From assembly GCA_938074325.1 (NCBI GenBank), contig CALJFZ010000013.1:1-46301 (forward strand): a stretch of DNA of 46,301 nt, written 5' to 3'. The notes below the pieces were generated by a model, which saw only the letters and a program-made list of their open reading frames with translations, was not told the origin of the DNA and made no database searches. The position numbers and the translations under genes were made by a program. Shown piece by piece: positions 26,360 to 34,786 of the stretch. How positions within the stretch are numbered: position 1 is the stretch's first letter; every line of letters begins with the position of its first letter. The stretch is from an uncultured Flavobacteriales bacterium. GTDB lineage: Bacteria; Bacteroidota; Bacteroidia; Flavobacteriales_D; Sanyastnellaceae.

Positions 26360-29300
26360 TCAGCGCACGACAGTCACACTTCCTGAATACGTCCTCGGCA
26401 CCATCTCGTGCACAGACTGCACCTTCAATCGATACATGTATTGACCGTCACGCACAAAATGATCACCTCCTTGATGTTGGCCAATCCACGGCTCTTCAGG
26501 GTCGAAAGACTCAAACACCTTTTCACCCCATCGATTGATGACGACCAAGTGGTAGGTCTCGGTTACGAAGGACGTTCCAACCGGGAGGAAAGCATCATTC
26601 AATCCATCGTTGTTGGGACTGAAGGCCGTAGGAACATAGACTGCGAAGTCAATGGGCTTGAAATAGGCTACAATTTCCTCTTCATCCTGCTTAGGCAGGG
26701 TGATATTATCTGCAGTGGGGCCTGGGTTCGGTGCCGCATTGGCAATTTCCCATCGGTCAAATGCCCAGTGCTCGACGGCGGCGGCTTCTGCGTTCAGAAG
26801 TCCAGCAATTTCCAATCCGCCTTCCCATTCATCCGTTACAATGACCGCACCGCCCTCGATGCGAACCACGCCTTTGTTTGGCGGTTCAACCCGGACCTTC
26901 AAGTCGCTGTGTTCAATCACGTTGAAATGGGCCGTGTAGGTTGCAGGTTCCGTAACGGAGATGCTACCGACCGGATTGGTCATGGAAGGTGCCACATCGG
27001 TGCCCGTAGAAGACCATCCCGTGAAGACATGCCATTCGTCCAACCCGACGGCCTCCACATCGTGAGCTCCGTACGAAAGCAATTCCGTGGCTGGGTAGTT
27101 GAGGAGTGCGGTTCCGTCGACGTAGATGTCCCCTGCTCCAGGAGGGTCTACCACAAATGTGACCTCTTGCGGATCTGCATTGGACGCGAAGTACGCCACC
27201 AAAGTCGCATCCCCGTTCAAGGTAAATCCGAGGTAGGGATTCGTGGGATCATTCAAGGTGATGTCCCCATCCAACACTTGCCAAAAGAGGAAGACCTCTC
27301 CCATCGACTCGTCGGCCGTGAGCTCCATTGGAACCCCTGCAAAGTAGGTGGCGTCCATCGGCACGTCAAAGGGACCGATATCCACTGAGTTGACCTGAAC
27401 CTCGCCCATGCCATCGATGATGAGCGTCAACGTCACGGACTCCACTTCGTAGCAGTCTTCCAACCCGTTGATCAGCATCTCTGCACAACGTTCCTCAATG
27501 AAATCGTGGATTTCGTCAACGTTGGCCATCCAACCGTCGTAATCGCCGCCCCAACGATCAATGTGTCGGTCCATTTCTGGCTCAATGACGTTGATCATGC
27601 TGTCCAAGACGGCGTGCATGTTGTCGCAGCTGAAATGGGTGTTGCTGAGGTCCGCCCAACGGTTGATGTAGGTCGCCCAGAAATCCTCATTTTCCATGAG
27701 GGAATTGAAGATGGGGATGTGGCCTTGTCCCCCAACATTCCCGAGGGATTCAGGGTTGCACGGATCCGCGTCCGCACCCTGCGATGGAACACCAGTGTAG
27801 TTTGCTCCGTGGCCGAAGGTGTTGTCCATGTCCCACAAGGCGTAGCGCCACTTCTTGCCGCTTCCGTCCGGGTGCCGGCCTCGCCACCACGCCGTGTTCC
27901 AATTCAACCAGTCTGCACACACCGTGAAGGAATTGAGCAAGTAGTAGTCAATCAAGCTCATCACGTTGTACACACTGGTGACGTAGTCGTAGTTATCCGG
28001 ATCGGTCATGTCTTGACCGGTCACGAAGTTCACGAGTGGCATCCAATCCGCATCGTCCCCGTACTCAACCCATGTACCGCCCCAAGTCTTGATGAAGTCA
28101 ACGAAGTGACGAGGCTGGTCGTAGTACTCGGTGGTGAAGTCGAGGTCATCGACCTTTTCGCGGTATTCGTAAACACCCCAATACTCGCCATTGAGGTAGA
28201 CAATGCAACTTTCGTTGGTTCGCTCGTCAATGTGCAAATCGGCCAGGTGACTCAATGTCTGCACATAGGCATCGCGGATATGGCCACCGCCTGAACTCGG
28301 GTAATTGTCGTTAGCGGCTGCCTTGAAAATCAAGCGCTGGTAAACATCGCGCTCCTTCACGTGGAACAAGGGAGCGAGCAGCCCGTAACTGTGCCCCATT
28401 TGGTCGCGTGTGATGTAGTCAAATCCTTTCTGAGGATAGGCGTTGGAGTCATTTCCGTGCTCGTTTGAATCGCCCAAGCCTTCGCACCAATACGTGCCGT
28501 CCGCGTGGAAGAATTCAATGTGGCAAGGCTCGTCCGCACCTCCACCCCAGCCTCCGGGCCACTGGCCGTCTTCTTGGCCATCTCCTGAAACGGACACCAC
28601 AATGATGTTGTGGTTGTCGTCCCCGGTGAAATAGGTATTGGTGTTGGTATGCGAATCTGCCAATGCACCCGCTGGATCGAAGCAACGTGCCCGGACAACG
28701 GTCGTCGCGTTCACTGCAATGGGCCCGGTGTAAAGCGGACTTCCTGCATTTGGGGCGTACCCATCGGTGGTGTACCGGATCTCGTACCCAGCAGGAGCTG
28801 TTATGGCAACGTTGGTGCCGCCAGCGTAGTAACCAGACTGTTGTTCGAATTGCGGCGTGGGCGCGTATTCATCGAAGAACGCTCCGCCGTTTGAATTGCC
28901 CGGCGTGGGATCGGTACACACCTTCCATTGGCCTCCTACCCCATCGGCGTCGCGCGACCAGCTGTGGTCCGCTTGCGTTGGTGTCCAATCTTCGTAAAAC
29001 GTGTAGGACTCGAGGACGTTCCCTGAAGGATCCGAGAAGACGACCGATTCCCCCATGGTTTGGGTCACCTTGAAGTTGGTGTTCAGGTTCCCACCAACGT
29101 ATAAATTCTCGGGCACTTCGCCTTCGTTCGAACAAATAATGAGAAGATAGCCTCCGGCCGGAATGGTGGTACCCGCTGGAATCTCGAACATCTGGGGGTT
29201 GTCCGGATTGTCCGAAAGCCAGTGACCGTCCAAGTCCACCTCGGTCGGTCCTTGATTGTAAAATTCGATGTAGTCCTCGTTGTCCCCATTGACGCCGAGC

Positions 29301-29410
29301 GTGTAGTTGCTCGCCGAAAACTCATTGATGACAACCTGCGCATTGGACGCCACAGAGGCGCACAAGAGCAAGGCACATGAACTGAGAATGTGTACGAATT
29401 GGTTTCGCAT
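26360..29410 (-). CDS. Secreted CotH-kinase-domain protein with lamin-tail domain and type B T9SS domain
   Basis: The 1016-residue exported protein has a signal peptide ending SNAQ (about 25). A lamin-tail domain follows (26-165; VVINEFSASN, EDYIEFYNQG), then a chitobiase-C-type segment (185-255; IRYTTDGYAPN). A CotH kinase domain follows (about 345-650) with VYLNGEYWGVYEYREK and the metal-binding-like YALWDMDNTFGHG. A bacterial beta-repeat region (about 755-920) precedes the final type B T9SS domain (TAFSPNNDGLNDAF, VVINRWGEKVFES). CotH phosphorylates spore-coat proteins in Bacillus; here it would act at or outside the outer membrane. Its ATG overlaps the lysyl-oxidase stop by one base (TAATG), so the two are translationally coupled. 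The kinase activity is inferred from motifs. Confidence 0.9.
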   Translation of the reverse strand: MRNQFVHILSSCALLLCASVASNAQVVINEFSASNYTLGVNGDNEDYIEFYNQGPTEVDLDGHWLSDNPDNPQMFEIPAGTTIPAGGYLLIICSNEGEVPENLYVGGNLNTNFKVTQTMGESVVFSDPSGNVLESYTFYEDWTPTQADHSWSRDADGVGGQWKVCTDPTPGNSNGGAFFDEYAPTPQFEQQSGYYAGGTNVAITAPAGYEIRYTTDGYAPNAGSPLYTGPIAVNATTVVRARCFDPAGALADSHTNTNTYFTGDDNHNIIVVSVSGDGQEDGQWPGGWGGGADEPCHIEFFHADGTYWCEGLGDSNEHGNDSNAYPQKGFDYITRDQMGHSYGLLAPLFHVKERDVYQRLIFKAAANDNYPSSGGGHIRDAYVQTLSHLADLHIDERTNESCIVYLNGEYWGVYEYREKVDDLDFTTEYYDQPRHFVDFIKTWGGTWVEYGDDADWMPLVNFVTGQDMTDPDNYDYVTSVYNVMSLIDYYLLNSFTVCADWLNWNTAWWRGRHPDGSGKKWRYALWDMDNTFGHGANYTGVPSQGADADPCNPESLGNVGGQGHIPIFNSLMENEDFWATYINRWADLSNTHFSCDNMHAVLDSMINVIEPEMDRHIDRWGGDYDGWMANVDEIHDFIEERCAEMLINGLEDCYEVESVTLTLIIDGMGEVQVNSVDIGPFDVPMDATYFAGVPMELTADESMGEVFLFWQVLDGDITLNDPTNPYLGFTLNGDATLVAYFASNADPQEVTFVVDPPGAGDIYVDGTALLNYPATELLSYGAHDVEAVGLDEWHVFTGWSSTGTDVAPSMTNPVGSISVTEPATYTAHFNVIEHSDLKVRVEPPNKGVVRIEGGAVIVTDEWEGGLEIAGLLNAEAAAVEHWAFDRWEIANAAPNPGPTADNITLPKQDEEEIVAYFKPIDFAVYVPTAFSPNNDGLNDAFLPVGTSFVTETYHLVVINRWGEKVFESFDPEEPWIGQHQGGDHFVRDGQYMYRLKVQSVHEMVPRTYSGSVTVVR

Positions 29411-32331
29411 TATTGGATATTCAATTGTCCCGTAAACGTTGGGGTTGCAGGTCCCACGAGGGTGTAAATGTAGGTGCCGGCTGGCAGTGAGCCTCGGTCA
29501 ATGGTATGAAGCGTACCCGTGGGGCGTGCGGTGTACACTACGCGGCCGGTTGGGTCCGTAATGGTCAAGTCCATCGCGCTTCGCGTTGGATTGGAGAATC
29601 GCAAGGTCGCTTGATCCGTCATGGGATTTGGATACAGCATCGGTGCTTCTGCGTCCAGCGACTCAGACACGCCGCTCGCAGTAACACAACCCTCTTCAAT
29701 GAGATTCAACGTGTTGTGGTAGTCGTCGTTCACGACATCGGTGATGAAATCAATGCAAACCTCATCTCCCATAGATGCCCAGTACAACCGCACAAGTGGT
29801 GCAAATTCATAGTGCTTGGGGAAACTCATGTCGTCGAACGACAAGCCGATCACCTCTACGCCCCCGGGCGTGAAGGAAGGCGCGATGGAGTACTCGATGG
29901 GATCCGCCAAACTCACAGCGCTCGAAATGGTCATGCCGCTCATGGAGAACTGGTAGCCTACGATGCGGTTGTTTGGGTTGTGCACGTGGATGTCCATGTA
30001 TTGCTGGCCCCAGTTGACTGCACCAATTGTGAAGTGTACGGTGTCGAATGGGTTGACAATGTGATTGACCGGGAAGTTGCACTTGTCGTGGAAGCCAGAG
30101 CTATCCGGGTGCTGGTGCAGTTCATTGAAATGCTGACACAAGGCGAGGTGAGCGGCGTCCGTCACGGTGATCTCGTCGTCTTGGTCGACATCGGTGCAAG
30201 GCAACGCCTCGATGTCATCGCCCAAAATATGCTCCACGTATGCGACAGCATCTGCGAACTCTTGGGCACCGTTGGCATCGAGGTCGCCCATCAAAGCAGA
30301 GCCATTGCAATCGCCATTGCAATCCGCAACCGCTGTTCCAAATTCGACCCCCTCGCAATCGCTGAACGGCGCGCAATCACCGATGACATCCACTTCCAAT
30401 TCACCGGTAGAACGGTCCAAGTTGATGCACACGGCTGCGTGGTTGTTGTCGTACGAAATCTCTGCACGGCCGAGTGCGTCCGGGATGAAATCGTAGTTGG
30501 CGCGGACGATGAGGTAGTAGGTGCCATCTGCGACATCGGTCACATCGATCCATTGGCAGCTCAGGCCTGAACCATAGATGTCACCGCAACCTGCGGAAAT
30601 GCCCATGTTGCCGCAACCGTACTGACCGGTTCCGCCACCACTGCACTCGAGGTCCATGACGCAGAATCCGTTTTTAAACCCAATCGGAATGTACTGGCCC
30701 TCCAGCGTAAAGAGGTCGTATTTGGCATACCCCTTGTGGTGCCAGTGGCTGTGGCAATCGCCCCACTCGAACTGGTTGTTATCTGATTGGCTGGGAACTC
30801 CGATGTAGTAGTCCAATTCCCCGATGTTCAAGATGTGGGTGGTGAAACGCACCAACTCGCGGTCGCCGTACCCGTTCAAACACCCTTCGTCGATGTAGCA
30901 ATCCGTCTCGCTCACTTGCATGACCTGGGTCGACAGGCTATTGACAATGGCTTCTGCACTCACAATGAGGTCTGGACCGGTGCACTCAGGATCGCCCGCG
31001 TAGACGCAATCGCCGCTGTCCACCTCTGCAAGCGGGTTGTAGTTGCAGGCCTCTTCATCCGTGCAACCTGTGGGCGGTCCTTCAAAATTAAATTCCCAAT
31101 CAAACCCGTCTGCACAAGCCCCGTTGGGATCCGACAGCAAAAGCTCTGCGTCGAAACTGATGTCCGAACTGGTCGCCGCGACCTGGTGAATCTCCACAGC
31201 CAAGACGTTTACACCGTTGTTGACGTTCAATGCCACGGGGTATTCATAGAGGTTGGATTCATTGCCTCCGACAATCTCGCTCAACGCTAGCGTCTCAGAG
31301 GTCACCGCGCCATCGGCCATGTTGCTTCGAGCGATTTCCACACCGTTCAAGTAAACCACGGCACCGTCGTCCCTGCGCAAACGCAACAGGCCATCCAAGT
31401 TGGACCCTCCTTCTCCTTCGAAATCAAAGGTGTGGCGGAAGTAGGTTGTGATGTGTTTATCCGATGAATTGTCGCCGTAGGACACGACAGTGGTTTCATC
31501 GCCGTCACCGTACCCGAGCTCTGCTGCTCCTGTTGCCCATGCGGAGGCATCGTAATCGGCAGCCGTCCAATCGGAACCGAGGTCATCCCCCGAATCGCTG
31601 TAGGCCCATTCGGACTCCAAATCCACCAAAGACATGTAATCCGGAGCCCCTAAGCCCATTCGAATCCATACCGGCACATCCCCTTGGAGCAGCACCGTCA
31701 GATTGGCTTCATCGCCGCATCCCCCTTCTTCGTCGTCGAAGTAGATGGTGCCTTCGTTGGTGTTGTCGAAGGTGCCCATGTTGCAGTATTCGTAAATCCA
31801 CAACTTCGTATCGCAGCCGGTTCCGCAGGTGTTGAACGAGTACATGCCGTTTGCAGGCGGCGTGAAGACGTACCACGCATTTCCTGTGGCTTGTTCAATG
31901 GTGCCATAATCAGCCTCAGTAAGCGGGAAGGCATCGTTGCATGTAGCTCCGGGCAAGCAATCGAAACTGACGGTTTCTCCGTCACCGTAGTCTCCCCCTG
32001 AGGCGATTTCCACTCCGTCTTGATAGAGCCAGTAACCACCGGGCGCGAAAATGCCATCGCCGTAAGAATCGAAAATGGAAAACTGAAGGCAGGGAGCCTC
32101 GATCGATGCATCAAAGCAGATTACCGCGCCTTCGGCCGCCCCCGATCCAAGAACTGTCCCCTGATAGGAAAGCTCCCACGAAATCTCGTTGGGGTAGTTA
32201 TCCGAAACGATGACAACCTCGATGGCCGTCTCGCCTTCAGAACACTGGCTCCAAGCCGAAATGGCAGCTGTCGCCATAAACATAAACAAGGCGAATGCAC
32301 GCGCCGAAAAAGCAGGGTTAATTGCAGGCAT
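29410..32331 (-). CDS. Secreted lysyl-oxidase-domain protein with type A T9SS sorting domain
   Basis: ATG 32331 gives 973 residues; TTG 32352 is the frame limit. Order: signal peptide (about 1-29); N-terminal module with FSIFDSYGDGIF (30-125); PPC-like segment (130-235); DDGAVVYLNGVEIARSN galactose-binding-like domain (240-400); one Cys repeat (422-442); lysyl oxidase (about 450-640); dockerin-like pair (about 680-735); cohesin-like segment (about 760-885); type A sorting domain (898-973, LYPNPMTDQATLRF). In the oxidase domain CHSHWHH supplies copper ligands His527, His529 and His531. Lys553 and Tyr586 correspond to the lysine and tyrosine that form lysyl-tyrosylquinone in animal LOX, with similar spacing (22 and 33 residues here, 24 and 35 in human as I recall). 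It should oxidise lysines or amines outside the cell. Confidence 0.9.
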   Translation of the reverse strand: MPAINPAFSARAFALFMFMATAAISAWSQCSEGETAIEVVIVSDNYPNEISWELSYQGTVLGSGAAEGAVICFDASIEAPCLQFSIFDSYGDGIFAPGGYWLYQDGVEIASGGDYGDGETVSFDCLPGATCNDAFPLTEADYGTIEQATGNAWYVFTPPANGMYSFNTCGTGCDTKLWIYEYCNMGTFDNTNEGTIYFDDEEGGCGDEANLTVLLQGDVPVWIRMGLGAPDYMSLVDLESEWAYSDSGDDLGSDWTAADYDASAWATGAAELGYGDGDETTVVSYGDNSSDKHITTYFRHTFDFEGEGGSNLDGLLRLRRDDGAVVYLNGVEIARSNMADGAVTSETLALSEIVGGNESNLYEYPVALNVNNGVNVLAVEIHQVAATSSDISFDAELLLSDPNGACADGFDWEFNFEGPPTGCTDEEACNYNPLAEVDSGDCVYAGDPECTGPDLIVSAEAIVNSLSTQVMQVSETDCYIDEGCLNGYGDRELVRFTTHILNIGELDYYIGVPSQSDNNQFEWGDCHSHWHHKGYAKYDLFTLEGQYIPIGFKNGFCVMDLECSGGGTGQYGCGNMGISAGCGDIYGSGLSCQWIDVTDVADGTYYLIVRANYDFIPDALGRAEISYDNNHAAVCINLDRSTGELEVDVIGDCAPFSDCEGVEFGTAVADCNGDCNGSALMGDLDANGAQEFADAVAYVEHILGDDIEALPCTDVDQDDEITVTDAAHLALCQHFNELHQHPDSSGFHDKCNFPVNHIVNPFDTVHFTIGAVNWGQQYMDIHVHNPNNRIVGYQFSMSGMTISSAVSLADPIEYSIAPSFTPGGVEVIGLSFDDMSFPKHYEFAPLVRLYWASMGDEVCIDFITDVVNDDYHNTLNLIEEGCVTASGVSESLDAEAPMLYPNPMTDQATLRFSNPTRSAMDLTITDPTGRVVYTARPTGTLHTIDRGSLPAGTYIYTLVGPATPTFTGQLNIQ

Positions 32332-32356
32332 TGGTATCAATTTGGTGGTCAAACTC

Positions 32357-32364
32357 CGAAGATA
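32357..32364 (-). promoter_or_regulatory. Possible -7 box of the lysyl oxidase operon
   Basis: TATCTTCG on the minus strand has one mismatch to TAnnTTTG, 25 nt before ATG 32331, with a TTG element 16 bp upstream of it. It lies in the 123-bp divergent region shared with the mini membrane protein gene. Confidence 0.3.
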
Positions 32365-32442
32365 ATCAAACCTTTACAGTCAAACACACTTGCACCGCCA
32401 AGGGTTGCATCGAAGATTGGGTCAGAATGCAGAAGAATCTGT

Positions 32443-32450
32443 TATTTTTG
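32443..32450 (+). promoter_or_regulatory. -7 box 4 nt before the mini membrane protein gene
   Basis: TATTTTTG is an exact TAnnTTTG match and is separated by 4 nt from ATG 32455. The nearest TTG is 23 bp upstream, rather long. It supports both the start site and a leaderless transcript. Confidence 0.5.
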
Positions 32451-32454
32451 CCGC

Positions 32455-32583
32455 ATGGCACACGACCCTTCACACGACCACGGACACCACGGAGAACCAG
32501 AACAGAATGAAATCGGCGGACCCGTCGTTTTCGCGTTGATTTTGTTTGGGCTCGTGGTGACGGCCATCGCCTTTTTGGCGTAA
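32455..32583 (+). CDS. 42-residue His-rich single-span membrane protein
   Basis: A short gene inside a longer open frame: ATG 32455 follows a -7 box directly. The N-terminal 16 residues contain five His and several acidic residues (MAHDPSHDHGHHGEPEQNE), followed by one transmembrane helix (GGPVVFALILFGLVVTAIAF). The His cluster could bind copper or zinc, but no family is recognised. It is divergent from the copper-dependent lysyl oxidase operon and convergent with the S46 peptidase gene. Confidence 0.65.
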   Translation: MAHDPSHDHGHHGEPEQNEIGGPVVFALILFGLVVTAIAFLA

Positions 32584-32609
32584 GCCTTTCCTTCCACTCC
32601 GACCCTGTC

Positions 32610-34727
32610 TTACCTCACCACGTCCATCTCCTCGACGAGGTGACCCGCCCCTGCGTACACATCTGTAATCCACAAGACGTAGCGGATGTCGACCATGATG
32701 TTGCGGCAACGCGACCCATCGAACAAAATGTCACTCATGGTTGATTCCCACGAACGATCAAAGTTGATGCCCACCAAATGGCCATCGCCATCGATCGCGG
32801 GTGAACCCGAGTTGCCTCCGGTTGTGTGGTTCGAACCGGTGAAGCACACTGGCAATTCTCCGCTCTCGTTGGCATAGCCTCCCCAATTGCCTGCTTCAAG
32901 GGCGGCGACCAAATCAGCTGGTAAGTCAAAATCGGCGTCTCCAGGAATGTACTTCTGCAAGATGCCCTTTGCCGTTGTAAAGGGCAGGTACGTCATGCCA
33001 TCGTAGGGAGAAGAACCCTCAACCTTACCATACGTCAATCGCAACGTGCTGTTTGCGTCCGGGAAGAATGCACGCTCCGGGAAGAATGTTCGGAGGCCAT
33101 TTGTGTACACACCTGTCAACGAATCCAGCTGGGATGAAGCTGCTCCGTAACCGGCCGCCACGCGCTCGAAATAGGCATTGCGCATGGACTTGATCAATTT
33201 GTACGCCGGGTCTTTGGTGAGCTTTGCAAAGGCCTTTGGGTTGCCCTTGGCCAACAATTCCTCCATCGCTTCCTGGTCGTCAAAAATGGATTTATCGAAG
33301 AGCTTGGATGCCCATCCGGTAGGATCCGAAGCGGCAGGGAGCAATTCTTCCGGGATGAACCGCCCATCGATGTGCTTCATGTAGGGCGCAACCAATGCCG
33401 CAAGAATGCCTGCATCTACCTCGGCGTCGTATTGCCGAAAATGGTCTGCCGTGCTGCCTTTCAATGCTTCAAGAGCGGCTTCAATCTCTCCAGCTTCAGC
33501 CGTGGCTTCCCAGCGCTCTACCAATGGCGCGAACGACCAAGCGTAATTCAACACATCTGGTCCATAATACACCCACTCGATGAACAGGCTGCGGGCCAGC
33601 ATGAAGGGATTGCGCTCGTCGTTGGCTGCTTGCATTTTGGCAATGAGCTGCATCATCGGCACGTCGTCCGCTGCTGCGGCACGTGCCATGAACTCAGCTT
33701 CCAAGTCCAGTTTCTTTCCAATGGCATTCAATTCCTGAAGCCCTTTGTTCTGACCGATCCACTTCTTCCAAGCATTTGCAATGGAACTCTGTTTGTCTGC
33801 ATAAGCAATGCGCAGTGCCGGTGAACTCGCGCGCGCGGCATTGACCACCGCGAGCGAGGCATCCCGCATTTCAATGCGGGCGGGATTCAAGGTTTCCACC
33901 ACATAGCTCACGGCGTCACTGGTGAGGTATTGCTCTGTGCGCCCCGGGAATCCGAAGACCATTGTGAAATCGCCTTCCTTTACGCCTCCCAAATCCACAG
34001 GAAAGTGGTGCTTGGGTTGGAACGGAAAGTTGGATTCGCTGTAGTCAGCTGGTTCATTGTTGGCATCTGCGTATATGCGGAACATACTGAAGTCACCAGT
34101 ATGCCGCGGCCACACCCAGTTGTCGGTATCCCCGCCAAACTTACCCACTGCTGAAGGAGGAGCACCCACCAAGCGCACGTCGCGGTACGTCTTGGTCGTG
34201 ATTAAGTAAAAGCTGTTTCCGAAATCAAACGCAACGACCTCGGCATCCAATCCCGTGCCGTCGGTCGCCGCAGCAATCAAGGCCTCTTTGGCCGCTTTTT
34301 CGTCTTCCGCATCGCGAATGGCAGACGTCACGTCTTCGATGCGATCAATGAAGGTGGCCACGAGATTGGGGTTGGCCAATTCCTCCGCTCGACTCATGGC
34401 CCAGAACCCATCCGTCAGGTAGTCATTTTCGACCGTACTGTGGTACGCAATCTGGCCATATCCACAGTGGTGATTCGTGAGCAAGAGCCCTTCGCTGCTG
34501 ACCATTTCCGCCGTGCATCCTCCATTGAAATGCACGATGGCATCCTTCAAACTCCCTTCGTTGATGCTGTAAATGTCCTCTGCGCTCAGGTGAAGGCCCA
34601 TGGCCTGCATGTCCCCTTCCACTGCCTGCAGCAGGGTTGGAATCCACATGCCCTCTTTTGCCTGCATGGAGGATTGGGAAACAGTGAGACAGAGGGCCAA
34701 CAATAGAGGAATGAAACGGTAGTTCAT
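32610..34727 (-). CDS. S46-family dipeptidyl-peptidase, DPP11-like
   Basis: The 705-residue protein has a signal peptide (about 1-23) and the S46 fold, a chymotrypsin-like protease with a helical domain. The catalytic His lies in LLLTNHHCGYG (His86/87), the Asp in NWVWPRHTGDFSMFR, and the Ser is Ser640 in TTGGNSGSPA. Arg658 in INFDRSWE lies 18 residues after Ser640, the same spacing as Ser655 to Arg673 in Porphyromonas DPP11. There Arg, instead of Gly in DPP7, confers preference for Asp/Glu at P1. It should release acidic dipeptides from peptides in the periplasm for use as nutrients. Confidence 0.93.
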   Translation of the reverse strand: MNYRFIPLLLALCLTVSQSSMQAKEGMWIPTLLQAVEGDMQAMGLHLSAEDIYSINEGSLKDAIVHFNGGCTAEMVSSEGLLLTNHHCGYGQIAYHSTVENDYLTDGFWAMSRAEELANPNLVATFIDRIEDVTSAIRDAEDEKAAKEALIAAATDGTGLDAEVVAFDFGNSFYLITTKTYRDVRLVGAPPSAVGKFGGDTDNWVWPRHTGDFSMFRIYADANNEPADYSESNFPFQPKHHFPVDLGGVKEGDFTMVFGFPGRTEQYLTSDAVSYVVETLNPARIEMRDASLAVVNAARASSPALRIAYADKQSSIANAWKKWIGQNKGLQELNAIGKKLDLEAEFMARAAAADDVPMMQLIAKMQAANDERNPFMLARSLFIEWVYYGPDVLNYAWSFAPLVERWEATAEAGEIEAALEALKGSTADHFRQYDAEVDAGILAALVAPYMKHIDGRFIPEELLPAASDPTGWASKLFDKSIFDDQEAMEELLAKGNPKAFAKLTKDPAYKLIKSMRNAYFERVAAGYGAASSQLDSLTGVYTNGLRTFFPERAFFPDANSTLRLTYGKVEGSSPYDGMTYLPFTTAKGILQKYIPGDADFDLPADLVAALEAGNWGGYANESGELPVCFTGSNHTTGGNSGSPAIDGDGHLVGINFDRSWESTMSDILFDGSRCRNIMVDIRYVLWITDVYAGAGHLVEEMDVVR

Positions 34728-34751
34728 GGGATCGGAATTCGGTTTGCGGGG

Positions 34752-34781
34752 TTGAAGATAAGCAGGCCAGGATTAGCTTTG
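34752..34781 (+). promoter_or_regulatory. Promoter of the threonine aldolase gene
   Basis: TTG (34752-34754), 19 bp, then TAGCTTTG (34774-34781): a complete Bacteroidota promoter. The box ends 5 nt before ATG 34787, so the mRNA should have virtually no leader. Confidence 0.7.
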
Positions 34782-34786
34782 TTCGC

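Noticed and set aside
26408..30570. Plus-strand open frames (up to 354 codons) across the CotH and lysyl oxidase genes
   Set aside because: They are shadows of two well-supported minus-strand genes. The translations show no motif or signal peptide.
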